The notes: generated by a model from the letters alone, not told the origin. A DNA stretch of 64,000 nucleotides from SW4 sp042466115 (GCF_042466115.1 NZ_JAXHBQ010000001.1:992001-1056000), one strand, 5' to 3'; numbered from the stretch's first letter, positions 53,944 to 63,158 are shown. Numbers and translations: made by a program.

Positions 53944-53976
53944 ATCTATTTGGTGGCGCTAACGATCCGTTTCAAG
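53944..53976 (-). promoter_or_regulatory. Candidate heat-shock-type promoter upstream of rpoH
   Basis: On the minus strand CTTGAAA (53970-53976) is followed after about 13 bases by CCACCAAAT, resembling the sigma-32 form CTTGAAA-N-CCCCATnT. A TTGAAA -35 for the housekeeping sigma is also possible. It would allow autoregulation of rpoH. Confidence 0.35.
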
Positions 53977-54071
53977 ACCGTGTGCCGCAATTTGTTAAAC
54001 GAGATATGAACATCGCTCCGTCGGATTGCGAGGAATGTTTCTGCGCGCTCACGCACATGCGATTGCGTGTT

Positions 54072-55109
54072 TCAGACCGGTTTGCGCAGAATGTCATGCA
54101 AGCCGACCATATCAGCAGGCAAAGGCGCAGTAAAATGCAGGTTTTCACCGCTCACCGGATGCACAAACCCCAGACTGGCCGCATGAAGTGCCTGACGCGG
54201 GAATTCGCGCACCGCCTGCACTGCATCTTCGCGCACGGCCTTGTTGGACAGCTTGCGCTTGCCACCATAGGTCGGATCACCGATCAGCGCATGGCCCACA
54301 TGGGCCATGTGCACGCGAATTTGGTGGGTGCGGCCGGTTTCCAGCCAGCATTCAATGAGCGCCGCCACAGGCGTCACACCGAAGGTTTCTAATATCCGCG
54401 AGCGTGTGACCGCGTGCCGCCCGCTGTTCCAGACGACGGCCTGACGCTGGCGATCATGTTTATGACGGGCCAGTTGCGTTGAGATTTTCAGGATATTGCC
54501 CGCCTCGAAATTGGTCCCCCGCACGCCGCGCAGACGTGGATCATTGGCATCAGGCGCGCCGTAACACAGGGCGTGATAGTGGCGCACGACGGTGTGCTTT
54601 TCAAACTGCGCGGCCAGCCCGTGATGGGCCTTGTCGGACTTGGCAACGACCAACAGCCCGCTGGTATCCTTGTCGATCCGGTGCACGATACCGGGGCGTT
54701 TTTCGCCGCCCACGCCCGACAGGCTGTCGCCGCAATGATGCAACAGCGCGTTGACCAGCGTGCCACCGGGCGATCCGGGGGCCGGATGCACGACCATGCC
54801 CGCCGGTTTGTTGATGACGATCAGGTCGGCGTCCTCGAACACCACCTCCAGCGGGATGTCCTCGGCGCTGATATGGCTATCAGCAGCCACTTCGACGGTC
54901 ACTTCAATCGCATCGCCCTCGGCCACCTTGGCGCGTGGGTCCGTCACAACCACGCCGTTCACCGTGACCTCGCCTGCCGGGATCATCCGCGCAAGACGCG
55001 AGCGCGACAGCGATGCCGCGTCTGGCACATCCCGCGAAAGCGCCTTATCAAGGCGTGCAGGCGGGTCAGCCGCGATCTGGAAACCGACAATCTGGCGGGA
55101 CGCACCCAT
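54072..55109 (-). CDS. RluD/RluC-type 23S rRNA pseudouridine synthase
   Basis: A 345-residue RluA-family enzyme with an N-terminal S4 domain (SRSRLARMIPAGEVTVNGVV) and the catalytic motif HRIDKDTSGLLVVAKS with Asp146. It is closest in form to RluD, which modifies helix 69. AGGAG lies 9 nt before its ATG. The start codon shares CATG with that of a small gene on the plus strand. The in-frame extension to 55349 lies in that gene and is not used. It is 159 nt from rpoH. Confidence 0.92.
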   Translation of the reverse strand: MGASRQIVGFQIAADPPARLDKALSRDVPDAASLSRSRLARMIPAGEVTVNGVVVTDPRAKVAEGDAIEVTVEVAADSHISAEDIPLEVVFEDADLIVINKPAGMVVHPAPGSPGGTLVNALLHHCGDSLSGVGGEKRPGIVHRIDKDTSGLLVVAKSDKAHHGLAAQFEKHTVVRHYHALCYGAPDANDPRLRGVRGTNFEAGNILKISTQLARHKHDRQRQAVVWNSGRHAVTRSRILETFGVTPVAALIECWLETGRTHQIRVHMAHVGHALIGDPTYGGKRKLSNKAVREDAVQAVREFPRQALHAASLGFVHPVSGENLHFTAPLPADMVGLHDILRKPV

Positions 55110-55407
55110 GGAACATGCTCCTGAAGAAACGCAACTGCCTGCCAGCCTGAAACTGCTGCGCGGCATGGTCTTTGTGCTGACCGGCGTGATGATTTTGGGC
55201 TTCATAGTGCTGATCGGGCTGTTTGTCATGCGCTTTGGTGGCGATCCGGTCGCCCTGCCCGACCGCGTCACATTGCCCGCCGGTGTAAATGCCACCGCTT
55301 TCACCCAAGGCAGCGACTGGTTCGCCGTGGTCACGGACGCCGACACCATCCTGATCTTTGATCAGGGCACGGGTGCCCTGCGCCAGACGATCACGGTTGA
55401 TCGCTAG
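55108..55407 (+). CDS. Single-pass membrane protein opposite rluD (DUF6476-like)
   Basis: A 99-residue protein with one transmembrane helix (LRGMVFVLTGVMILGFIVLIG) and a C-terminal domain (DWFAVVTDADTILIFDQGTG). I recall such proteins next to rluD in Rhodobacteraceae, named DUF6476. Function is unknown. Its ATG overlaps the rluD ATG on the opposite strand. It ends 17 nt inside the convergent substrate-binding protein. Confidence 0.8.
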   Translation: MEHAPEETQLPASLKLLRGMVFVLTGVMILGFIVLIGLFVMRFGGDPVALPDRVTLPAGVNATAFTQGSDWFAVVTDADTILIFDQGTGALRQTITVDR

Positions 55408-56443
55408 GTTGCTGCACCGCCGCGCGCCATTCATCCAGGAAGCGCTGGCGTTTCAACGGATCGACAAATACCAGCAAGCCCGGCCCCAGACGGATCGGGC
55501 GCAAGTGCGGCCCTGCCGCCAATGCAGCCTCGTCAATTGCTGGCAATCCGGTTTCGCTGGCGATGATGCGCTGTCCGTCCACTGACAACATGAACCCCAG
55601 GAACGCGCCGCCCAGTTCTGGCGACGGGGCCTGCTGCGGGATCAACGCCGTGCGCAGCAATGTCAGCGTGAAATCCTCCAAAGCCACAATCGTCGCGTCC
55701 GCGTCCGCATCCAGCCGCGCCTCGGCGTAGCTGCCCAGCACGTTATAGGCCATGACCAATTCGCCTGCCTGCAAATCCGCGATCATGTCACCCGATGCCG
55801 CATAAAGGCGCGGGTGCATCCCGCCCATGACTTCGGCCAGCCGCCAGAAGGTATCGGACTGGCGTGCATCCTGCGTGGCAAACAGATAGCCCGCCCCCGA
55901 TTGGGTCGGATCATAGGTGCCAATGCGGCCTTGAAAGACATCCGCGTGATCGCGCATCAGGTTGATCATGTCCTGACGGGTGCGCGGCATGGGCAAATCG
56001 CCCAACCCCGCGCGCGAGACAATCAACACGACCGGTTCCTGCGTAAAGGCAAACAGCCGATCCTGCCACATGGCCCAGACCGGCCAATCCAGCGCCCCCG
56101 CCCCGCGCCAGCTTTGTGCAAATCCGTCGTTTGCCAGCTTCATCTGCAAATCCATCGCCGAAGAAATCGCCAGATCATAACCCGCGTCTTCCTCGTAAAG
56201 GGCGCGGTAAACTTCGCGGCTGCTGGCCACGGTATAGCGGATCGACACATCGGGGCGCGTCACCTGAAAGGCGTGCAAAAGCGGTGCGAAAATGACCGTG
56301 TCGGTGGTGGACAGGATCCGCAGTTCGCCGCCAGTGCCATCACCGGGAAACAGCGTGTCCTCCTCGATGTCAAAGGCACTGACCAGCGCTGCCCAACAGA
56401 ACAGAACAACGCTCAGGACAGCGGGAATTGCAAGATTGCGCAT
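55391..56443 (-). CDS. Periplasmic solute-binding protein linked to TctDE
   Basis: A 350-residue exported protein with a signal peptide (IPAVLSVVLFCWAALVSAFD) and a type 2 binding-protein fold (ELRILSTTDTVIFAPLLHAF and IGTYDPTQSGAGYLFAT), like iron or polyamine ABC binding proteins. It overlaps tctE by 31 nt. No ABC permease is nearby, so it likely presents ligand to the TctE sensor instead of, or besides, a transporter. Confidence 0.85.
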   Translation of the reverse strand: MRNLAIPAVLSVVLFCWAALVSAFDIEEDTLFPGDGTGGELRILSTTDTVIFAPLLHAFQVTRPDVSIRYTVASSREVYRALYEEDAGYDLAISSAMDLQMKLANDGFAQSWRGAGALDWPVWAMWQDRLFAFTQEPVVLIVSRAGLGDLPMPRTRQDMINLMRDHADVFQGRIGTYDPTQSGAGYLFATQDARQSDTFWRLAEVMGGMHPRLYAASGDMIADLQAGELVMAYNVLGSYAEARLDADADATIVALEDFTLTLLRTALIPQQAPSPELGGAFLGFMLSVDGQRIIASETGLPAIDEAALAAGPHLRPIRLGPGLLVFVDPLKRQRFLDEWRAAVQQPSDQP

Positions 56444-57792
56444 GCGCCACCCCCTTCGCGGTTCACAATATCAAAGGTGCCGCCTTGGGCATGGGCGACC
56501 TCTTGGACGATGGTCAGCCCAAGGCCGGACCCGACGATATCACCCACATTTTCGCCGCGCTGAAACCGCCCCGTCAACGCCTTCGCGCCCGACAGCCCGC
56601 GCCCACGGTCCAGGACACAGATGCGCGCCGCCCCGTCTGCGGTCGTCAGTGAAATTTCCACTTGCGTGTCGGGCGCGCCGTATTTGATCGCATTATCAAT
56701 CAGGTTGCGCAGCGCACTTTCCAGCAACAACCGATCCCCTGTGACAGAAACGGGCGTGTCCGGCACATCCAGCGCAATCGCGATTTCGCGCAGGTCGGCG
56801 GTGGGTTCAAAGGTGCGGGCGATATCGCGGGTCAGCGCGCCCAGATCAAGGCGTTCATCAGTGCGCTGGTCCGTGCGATAAACAACAGTCGCGTGATCCA
56901 GCAGCTGGCCGGCGGATCGCGCCGATCCATCGACGGCGCGCACAACGCTGCGCAGCGCGGCGCGGGTCGCGTCATCATCGGTCTGGCGCAGGGCGATTTC
57001 CGCCTGCGCGCGCACTGTCGCAAGGGGCGTGCGGATATGATGCGCGGCTTCAGCGATAAAGGTTTCAGTGCGCGACAAGGCCCCGCCCAGACGGGTGATA
57101 AAGCCGTTCAGGGCGGTGACAAACGGCGCCAGTTCGCGCGGCACATCGCGGTGGATCGGGCGCAGGTCCTGCGGGCCGCGCCGCCCTACGGCCTCGGCCA
57201 GCCGGTTGACCGGACGCAACACCGTGCCTGCCGTAACAATGGACAGCAAGGTCGCCACGACAAAGAACCCCAGCCCCAGCGCCGCCGCACGGTTTGCCAT
57301 GGTCGCGACGATCGCCGCCTGCCCCTGCCGCGTCTGGCCAACCAATATCACCGTTTCCACAGCGCGCCCGTCCACCAGCACCGTGCGCGACACAGCGGCG
57401 ATCCGCAACTCGACGTCCCGAAAGCTGCGTGTGTAATAGCGCGGCTCAAGGGTGGCCGCGGCCCCGTCGGGCGGTGGCAGGTCATCATAGCCGGTTATCG
57501 TCTCGTCCCCGACCATGACACGGTAAAACACGCGGTCCTGACCAATCGCGCCCAGCATGGAAAATGCCGTGTAAGGAATATCGACCTCGATCCCGTCCTC
57601 GCCGCCGCGAATTTCCTCGGCGATGGTCGTGGTCGCCGCGCCCAGGATGCTGTCTTGCGTGGTTTCGACAGCGGCGTCGGCCACGGTGCGCACCGACAGA
57701 TACAAAAGCCCCGACAACAGCGCCGCAACCACCACCAGTTGCACCACAAGTCGCTGGCGAATTGATGGGGCGGGACGGCGCGCGCGACTCAT
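56413..57792 (-). CDS. tctE: Sensor histidine kinase TctE
   Basis: A 459-residue two-component sensor: two membrane helices bracket a periplasmic domain of about 130 residues (about 35-165), a HAMP-like linker, the dimerisation domain with EAAHHIRTPLATVRAQ (phospho-His251), and the ATPase with NLIDNAIKYG, DRGRGLSG and GSGLGLTIVQEV. Its ATG overlaps the tctD stop by 4 nt. Neighbouring tctCBA suggests it senses a tri- or dicarboxylate. Confidence 0.93.
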   Translation of the reverse strand: MSRARRPAPSIRQRLVVQLVVVAALLSGLLYLSVRTVADAAVETTQDSILGAATTTIAEEIRGGEDGIEVDIPYTAFSMLGAIGQDRVFYRVMVGDETITGYDDLPPPDGAAATLEPRYYTRSFRDVELRIAAVSRTVLVDGRAVETVILVGQTRQGQAAIVATMANRAAALGLGFFVVATLLSIVTAGTVLRPVNRLAEAVGRRGPQDLRPIHRDVPRELAPFVTALNGFITRLGGALSRTETFIAEAAHHIRTPLATVRAQAEIALRQTDDDATRAALRSVVRAVDGSARSAGQLLDHATVVYRTDQRTDERLDLGALTRDIARTFEPTADLREIAIALDVPDTPVSVTGDRLLLESALRNLIDNAIKYGAPDTQVEISLTTADGAARICVLDRGRGLSGAKALTGRFQRGENVGDIVGSGLGLTIVQEVAHAQGGTFDIVNREGGGACAILQFPLS

Positions 57793-58454
57793 GTCTGGGT
57801 CAGCCGGTAGCCGACACCACGCACCGTTTCGATCCGCGCCGCACTCCCCTCAAGTTTGCGGCGCAGGCGACCGACATACACTTCGATGGCATTGTCGCTG
57901 ACAGATTCGGCGTAAGAAAACAGCCGGTCATAAAGCTGCGCCTTGGAAAAGATGCGGTCGGGCGCGGACAGCAAGACCTCGAACAGGCGCAATTCGCGGT
58001 TGCGCAAATCGCGCGCTGTCCCGTTCACTGTTACGGTCGCGCTCAGCGGATCAAACACCAGATCGCCATAGCTGCGCATGGTCTGTGCCACGCCCGAACG
58101 GCGGCGCAAAACTGCGCGAACACGCGCCTCTAACTCGGCGAAATCAAAGGGTTTTGTCACATAATCATCCGCGCCGCTATCAAGCAATGCAACCCTGTCG
58201 GACACCGATGACCGCGCCGTCATGATGATCACCGGCGTGTCGCGTTTGGCGCGCCTGTGCGCGGCCAGAAAATCACGCCCGTCACCGTCCGGCAGCATGA
58301 TGTCCAGCAAGATCAGATCATAACTCGCCGATCCCAGATGATCTTCGGCGCTTTCCAGGGTCGCCGCCCAATCAACCCCGTGGCCATCCATACTCAGACG
58401 TTGCTGGACCGACTGCGCGAGGTCGGCATTGTCTTCGACCAACAAAAAACGCAT
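57789..58454 (-). CDS. tctD: Response regulator TctD, OmpR family
   Basis: The 222-residue regulator has a receiver domain (LLVEDNAD, phosphoacceptor Asp51 in LILLDIMLPDGDG, TARSS, K of YVTKPFDF) and a winged-helix DNA-binding domain (LFEVLLSAPDRIFSKAQLYD, VYVGRLRRKLE, RGVGYRL). It is read from AAAGGGGGG before ATG at 58454. It faces tctC; a tandem repeat in the 126-base gap is a probable binding site. Confidence 0.94.
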   Translation of the reverse strand: MRFLLVEDNADLAQSVQQRLSMDGHGVDWAATLESAEDHLGSASYDLILLDIMLPDGDGRDFLAAHRRAKRDTPVIIMTARSSVSDRVALLDSGADDYVTKPFDFAELEARVRAVLRRRSGVAQTMRSYGDLVFDPLSATVTVNGTARDLRNRELRLFEVLLSAPDRIFSKAQLYDRLFSYAESVSDNAIEVYVGRLRRKLEGSAARIETVRGVGYRLTQT

Positions 58455-58480
58455 CGCCCCCCCTTTGCCTATTTTCCGCC

Positions 58481-58518
58481 CGTGACAGGTTCGTGTCAGG
58501 TTGAAGCGAAAACCTGAC
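58481..58518. promoter_or_regulatory. Candidate TctD operator: tandem 11-bp repeat with inverted copy
   Basis: CGTGACAGGTT (58481-58491) is followed immediately by CGTGTCAGGTT (58492-58502), one mismatch, period 11 bases. After eight bases comes AACCTGAC (58511-58518), the exact complement of GTCAGGTT. An 11-bp direct-repeat spacing is typical of OmpR/PhoB-type sites. It lies between divergent tctD and tctC. Confidence 0.65.
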
Positions 58519-58580
58519 CGTCTGCAAGGGGCCGTCGCAATCGGAACGGCCCCGCAACGATCTCTGGGAGGAGACACACC

Positions 58581-59540
58581 ATGAAAACCACTTTCAAGGC
58601 GCTGTTCACCGGCGCCATCATGACCCTTGGCACATCCGCCATGGCGGCCGAGTGCATCGCGCCTGCCAACCCCGGCGGCGGCTGGGATTTCACCTGCCGC
58701 CAGATCGGCAAGATCCTGTTTGATATCGGCGAAGTCGACAGCCCCGTGCAAGTCACGAACATGGCGGGCGCAGGCGGTGGTCTGGCCTTCAGCCATGTTG
58801 TGACGGAACGCAGCTCGGACGCTGATCTGATCATCGCGGCCTCATCGGCGACCACGACCCGTCTTGCACAAAACGCCTATGGCGGTGCGACCGCCGATCA
58901 GGTGCGTTTCGTCGGGGCAATCGGTGCCGATCCGGGCGTGATCGTCGTTGCCGCTGACAGCGAATTCCAGACGCTGAACGATCTGGTCGAAGCCGCACTG
59001 GCCGATCCGGGTTCGGTTGCTTTTGCCGGCGGCTCTGCCGTTGGCGGGTTTGACCACCTCAAGCCGCTGCAAATCCTCAAGGCCGCCGGCCTCGAAGACA
59101 TCACGCAGATCAAATACATCGGTGTGGACGGTGGCGCAGACGCGATCACCCAGACTGTCGGTGGCTTTACCCAGGCGATGACAGGCGACATGTCTGAAAT
59201 CGTCGGCTTTATCGAAGCGGGCGAAGTGCGTGTGCTGGCCGTTCTGACCGAAGAGCGCGTGCCCGGCTTCGAGGACATCCCCACCGCGATGGAACAGGGC
59301 TATGACGTGGTCGCCGTGAACTGGCGTGGCCTTTACGTGCCAAAGGACATCTCGGACGAGCAGTTCCAGGTCTGGGCCGATCGTCTGGCCGCTGTTGCTG
59401 CAAGTGACGAATGGCAGCAGGCCATGATCGACAACGGTCTGGCACCGTTCACCAAAGTTGGTGGTGACTTCCAGTCGTGGATTGACGGTGTCGTGGCCTC
59501 GACCGAGGAACTGTCCCGCGAAATCGGTGTGATCCAGTAA
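58581..59540 (+). CDS. tctC: Tricarboxylate-binding protein TctC (Bug family)
   Basis: A 319-residue periplasmic binding protein with a signal peptide (ending TSAMA|AEC) and the Bug/TctC fold, including NPGGGWDFTCRQIGKIL, DPGSVAFAGGSAVGGFDHLK and the C-terminal ITEELSREIGVI-like tail. TctC captures citrate or another carboxylate for TctAB. AGGAG lies before ATG. It starts the tctCBA operon. Confidence 0.94.
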   Translation: MKTTFKALFTGAIMTLGTSAMAAECIAPANPGGGWDFTCRQIGKILFDIGEVDSPVQVTNMAGAGGGLAFSHVVTERSSDADLIIAASSATTTRLAQNAYGGATADQVRFVGAIGADPGVIVVAADSEFQTLNDLVEAALADPGSVAFAGGSAVGGFDHLKPLQILKAAGLEDITQIKYIGVDGGADAITQTVGGFTQAMTGDMSEIVGFIEAGEVRVLAVLTEERVPGFEDIPTAMEQGYDVVAVNWRGLYVPKDISDEQFQVWADRLAAVAASDEWQQAMIDNGLAPFTKVGGDFQSWIDGVVASTEELSREIGVIQ

Positions 59541-59541
59541 G

Positions 59542-59985
59542 ATGGCACGCCTGTCAGACCGCATTTTTGGTCTGGCCATGATTTGTGTGGCGCTCGCGTA
59601 TATCGCGAGCGCCCTGCAAATTCAGGTCAGCTTTCTTGCCGATCCGATTGGCTCCAAGGCCTTTCCGATCGGTGTGGCATCCATCGCCATCATCTGCTGC
59701 GTGGTGATGATCCTGCGCCCCGACGAAGAACCGGGCTGGCCCGCGATGTGGACGGTCGTGTCGATCTTCATCTCGATCGGATTGCTGGTGGTCTATGCCT
59801 ATGCGCTCAAACCGCTGGGTTTCCTGATCCCGACAGCCATTGTCGCTGGCGCGCTAAGCTATCAGATCAACCCCAAGCCCGTCTTGGCTGCCCTCACGGG
59901 GCTGGGCCTGTCGGTCGGGTTGTTCGTGCTGTTCAAATTCATTCTTGATCTGGGCCTTGTGGCCTTTCCAAAGGGGTGGTTCTGA
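59542..59985 (+). CDS. tctB: Tripartite tricarboxylate transporter small subunit TctB
   Basis: A 147-residue protein with four membrane helices, the small membrane subunit of the TTT transporter. Landmarks are FLADPIGSKAFPIGVASIAI and KPLGFLIPTAIVAGALSYQINPKP. It starts 1 nt after tctC ends and its stop overlaps the tctA ATG (TGATG). Confidence 0.93.
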   Translation: MARLSDRIFGLAMICVALAYIASALQIQVSFLADPIGSKAFPIGVASIAIICCVVMILRPDEEPGWPAMWTVVSIFISIGLLVVYAYALKPLGFLIPTAIVAGALSYQINPKPVLAALTGLGLSVGLFVLFKFILDLGLVAFPKGWF

Positions 59986-61517
59986 TGGAACTCGTCGACA
60001 ACCTCGCGCTTGGCTTTTCCATCGCACTGTCGCCCTACACGTTGATGCTAGCGGTGCTGGGGTGCTTTATCGGCACCATTGTCGGCGCGCTTCCGGGGCT
60101 TGGCCCCAGCAACGGTGTGGCGATCATGATCCCGATCACCTTTTCGCTGGGCCTTGGCGCGGTGCCTGCCCTCGTCCTGCTCACGGCGATCTACTACGGC
60201 GCGATGTATGGCGGGCGGATCAGTTCGATCCTGCTGAACATTCCCGGCGATGAACCGGCCCTGATGACCACCCTTGACGGCTATCCGATGGCCAAGAACG
60301 GGCGTGCCAGCGATGCGCTGGTGATTTCCGGTGTGGCCAGTTTTGTCGGTGCCTTGCTGGCCACAATCGGGTTGATGCTGCTGGCCCCGCTTCTTAGCCG
60401 TGTGGCCTATGAATTCGGCCCCGGTGAATACTTTGCGCTTTATCTGCTGGCCTTTGCCACGCTGGGCGGCATTTCCAGCAACAATCAGGCCAAGGCGGCG
60501 CTGGCCTCCTGTATCGGCCTGATGATCGCGATGATCGGCCTTGATCCGAACTCGGGCCTGCCGCGCCTGACGGGCGGCAACCTGCACCTTTATGACGGCA
60601 TCGACTTTCTGGTCGCCATCGTCGGGCTGTTCGCCGTGTCCGAGATTTTCTTTTTCATCGAAAGCCACGGGAAATCCTCGGCTGTGGGGGTGCTGGTGGG
60701 CAAGGTCCGCGTGCCATGGGGTGATATCTGGGCGACCCGCTGGACCATGCTGCGCTCAAGCTTTGTGGGATTTTTCGCAGGCGTTCTGCCCGGTGCAGGG
60801 GCCAGTCTGGGCAGTTTCATGACCTATATGATGGAGAAATCCATTTCGGGTGAAAAAGGCGGTTTCGGCACAGGTGTGCCCAAGGGTGTCGCCGCCCCCG
60901 AGGCTGGCAATAACGCCGCCGCCGGTGGCGCGCTGGTGCCGATGCTGACGCTGGGTGTACCGGGGTCGGGCACGACTGCTGTGCTGCTGGCCGTGCTTGT
61001 CACGCTCAACATCACGCCGGGGCCGACGCTGTTTACAGAACGTCCCGATGTGGTCTGGGGGTTGATTGCCTCGCTTTTGATCGCAAACTTTGTGCTGCTG
61101 TTCATGAACGTGCCGATGGTCAAAATCTTTGTGCACGTCTTGCAGGTGCCTCCCGCAATTCTGTTGCCTGGTGTGACGATGATCAGCTTTGTCGGCATCT
61201 ATTCCCTGACAGGCAGCTATTTTGACCTGTTGCTGGTCGTTGCCTTTGGTGTGCTGGGCTATCTACTGCGCAAACTGGATATACCAACTGTGCCTGTCAT
61301 TTTGGGCATCCTGTTGGGGCATCAGATGGAAAAACAACTTCGCGATGCAATGGTCCTGTCGGACGGCAGCGCATGGGGGCTGATCTATACCAGACCCAGC
61401 GACCCGACCGACCTGTCGCTGATTGCACTTGGCCTGTTGATTGCCGCAGTCTTGGGCTTTTTCGCGCCGATCTTCCTGCGCAAGTTCATCAAGAAGCCCC
61501 AAGCGGTGACCGACTGA
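59985..61517 (+). CDS. tctA: Tripartite tricarboxylate transporter large subunit TctA
   Basis: A 510-residue membrane protein with about twelve helices, the main permease of the TTT family, driving Na+ or H+ symport of carboxylates. The duplicated signature appears as GTIVGALPGLGPSNGVAIMI near the N-terminus and PGAGASLGSFMTY in the second half. It is preceded by AAGGGG and overlaps tctB; its stop overlaps the AtuA gene's ATG (TGATG). Confidence 0.96.
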   Translation: MELVDNLALGFSIALSPYTLMLAVLGCFIGTIVGALPGLGPSNGVAIMIPITFSLGLGAVPALVLLTAIYYGAMYGGRISSILLNIPGDEPALMTTLDGYPMAKNGRASDALVISGVASFVGALLATIGLMLLAPLLSRVAYEFGPGEYFALYLLAFATLGGISSNNQAKAALASCIGLMIAMIGLDPNSGLPRLTGGNLHLYDGIDFLVAIVGLFAVSEIFFFIESHGKSSAVGVLVGKVRVPWGDIWATRWTMLRSSFVGFFAGVLPGAGASLGSFMTYMMEKSISGEKGGFGTGVPKGVAAPEAGNNAAAGGALVPMLTLGVPGSGTTAVLLAVLVTLNITPGPTLFTERPDVVWGLIASLLIANFVLLFMNVPMVKIFVHVLQVPPAILLPGVTMISFVGIYSLTGSYFDLLLVVAFGVLGYLLRKLDIPTVPVILGILLGHQMEKQLRDAMVLSDGSAWGLIYTRPSDPTDLSLIALGLLIAAVLGFFAPIFLRKFIKKPQAVTD

Positions 61518-62863
61518 TGGTGCGCATTCTGGTGCCTTCCGGTGCCCTTGGGTTGGGCTATGACAAGGCGGCGCTTGATCGTGCTGTCGCGGCCAAACCC
61601 GACCTGATCGCAATCGACGGCGGATCAACGGACAGCGGCCCATCCTATCTGGGGCGGGGCGTGTCAAAATACGCCCGCGCCGCGACCAAGGCCGAATGGC
61701 GCGGGCTGATCGAAGCGCGCGCCGTGGCGGGTGTGCCACTGGTGATCGGCACGGCTGGCACCTGCGGGGCCGATAGCGCCGTGGATTGGCTTTATGACAT
61801 CACCGTGGAAATTCTGGCCGAACTGGGCCAATCCGCCAAAATCGCCGTCCTGAAATCGGGCCAACCCGCCGCGCGCATCAAGTCCGCACTGGCAGCGGGC
61901 GACATCACGCCGCTGCCCCACGCGCCCGCCATCGACGCGGGCGTGATCGACGATTGCACCCACATCGTGGCCCTTGCGGGGGCCGAACAGATCGCGGCTG
62001 CGCTGGACACGGGCGCGGATATCGTCATCGCGGGGCGCACCACCGACACCGCCATCATCGCCGCCCTGCCGATCTTGCGCGGCTGCCACACAGGGGCCGC
62101 GTGGCACGGGGCCAAGGTTGGCGAATGCGGCGCGCTTTGTGCCACCAACCCGCAGTCGGGCGTGATTCTGGTCGATTTCGACGACACCGCATTTGTCGTT
62201 ACCCCGATGGCCGATGGCGCGCATGCCACGCCCCACACGGTCAGCGCGCATATGCTTTACGAAAACTCCGACCCGTTCATCCTGTTTGAACCGGGCGGGC
62301 ATCTGGACGTGACAGGCGCGAAATACACCGCATTGGACGATACCCGCGTGCGCGTTGAAGGCTCCGTCTGGGTGCCTTCCGATCGCTACACGGTCAAGTT
62401 GGAAGGCGCGCGGATCACCGGCTATCAAACCGTGATCATGGCCCTGTTGCGCGACCGCCGCTATGTGGCGAACGCGAAGGCGTGGTGCGATGATATTGCG
62501 GTGAAACATGCCGCCAAAGTGACGGATCGTTTGGGCGAGATCGACTATCGGCTGGACCTGCGCATCATCGGGCAGGACGCCACCCTTGGCGCGCTGGAAA
62601 ACCGGCCCGCCGACCTGACCGAAGCAGGCGTGATGGCCATTGTCACCGCCCCCGATCAGGCCACCGCCAACGACATTGCCAAACTGCTGAACCCCTACCT
62701 GCTGCACCATCCCCTGACGCAGGCCGAGGAACAGCCGACATTTGCTTTCCCGTTTTCCCCCGCCGAGATTGACCGCGGGGCGGCCTACGAATTCTGTCTC
62801 AACCACGTGCTGACGCTGCGCGATCCGATGGAGGCGTTCACGCTAGAGGTGCGCGATGTCTGA
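61517..62863 (+). CDS. AtuA-family protein (acyclic terpene utilisation/DUF1446)
   Basis: A 448-residue protein with IAIDGGSTDSGPSYLGRG near the N-terminus and VIAGRTTDTAIIAALP in the middle, as in the AtuA/DUF1446 family. AtuA is named from terpenoid catabolism in Pseudomonas, but its reaction is unclear. It overlaps tctA by one base and DUF4387 by 8 nt, so it belongs to the transporter operon. Confidence 0.9.
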   Translation: MVRILVPSGALGLGYDKAALDRAVAAKPDLIAIDGGSTDSGPSYLGRGVSKYARAATKAEWRGLIEARAVAGVPLVIGTAGTCGADSAVDWLYDITVEILAELGQSAKIAVLKSGQPAARIKSALAAGDITPLPHAPAIDAGVIDDCTHIVALAGAEQIAAALDTGADIVIAGRTTDTAIIAALPILRGCHTGAAWHGAKVGECGALCATNPQSGVILVDFDDTAFVVTPMADGAHATPHTVSAHMLYENSDPFILFEPGGHLDVTGAKYTALDDTRVRVEGSVWVPSDRYTVKLEGARITGYQTVIMALLRDRRYVANAKAWCDDIAVKHAAKVTDRLGEIDYRLDLRIIGQDATLGALENRPADLTEAGVMAIVTAPDQATANDIAKLLNPYLLHHPLTQAEEQPTFAFPFSPAEIDRGAAYEFCLNHVLTLRDPMEAFTLEVRDV

Positions 62864-63158
62864 ACTGGGCCAGATCGTCGAAAAGGTGCGCAGCAAGAAC
62901 GCGGGGCCGTTCTGGCTGACCGTGGATATCTTCTGCGGATCGCCGGACGCCTTTGCGCGGGTGCGCGATGGTGTCTCAACCGACCGCATCGCGCAACTGT
63001 TCCAAACCACGCCCGACCAGATCAAACGCTTTGATATTCCTGATCTGAACGTGGTGAAATTCAGCCTGCCACGCCCTGCGATCCAAGGGACTGTGGCCGA
63101 CCGTGATATGCACGGGGCAAGCTGGGCAGCTTTGGTCGCGGAACTGGACGTGAATTAA
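62856..63158 (+). CDS. DUF4387 family protein
   Basis: A 100-residue protein typical of DUF4387 (SELGQIVEKVRSKNAGPFWL, then VDIFCGSPDAFARV and the C-terminal DRDMHGASWAALV). DUF4387 occurs as a partner of AtuA-like proteins or fused to them, so the two are likely subunits of one enzyme. It overlaps atuA by 8 nt. Its stop overlaps the next, convergent gene by 4 nt. Confidence 0.9.
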   Translation: MSELGQIVEKVRSKNAGPFWLTVDIFCGSPDAFARVRDGVSTDRIAQLFQTTPDQIKRFDIPDLNVVKFSLPRPAIQGTVADRDMHGASWAALVAELDVN

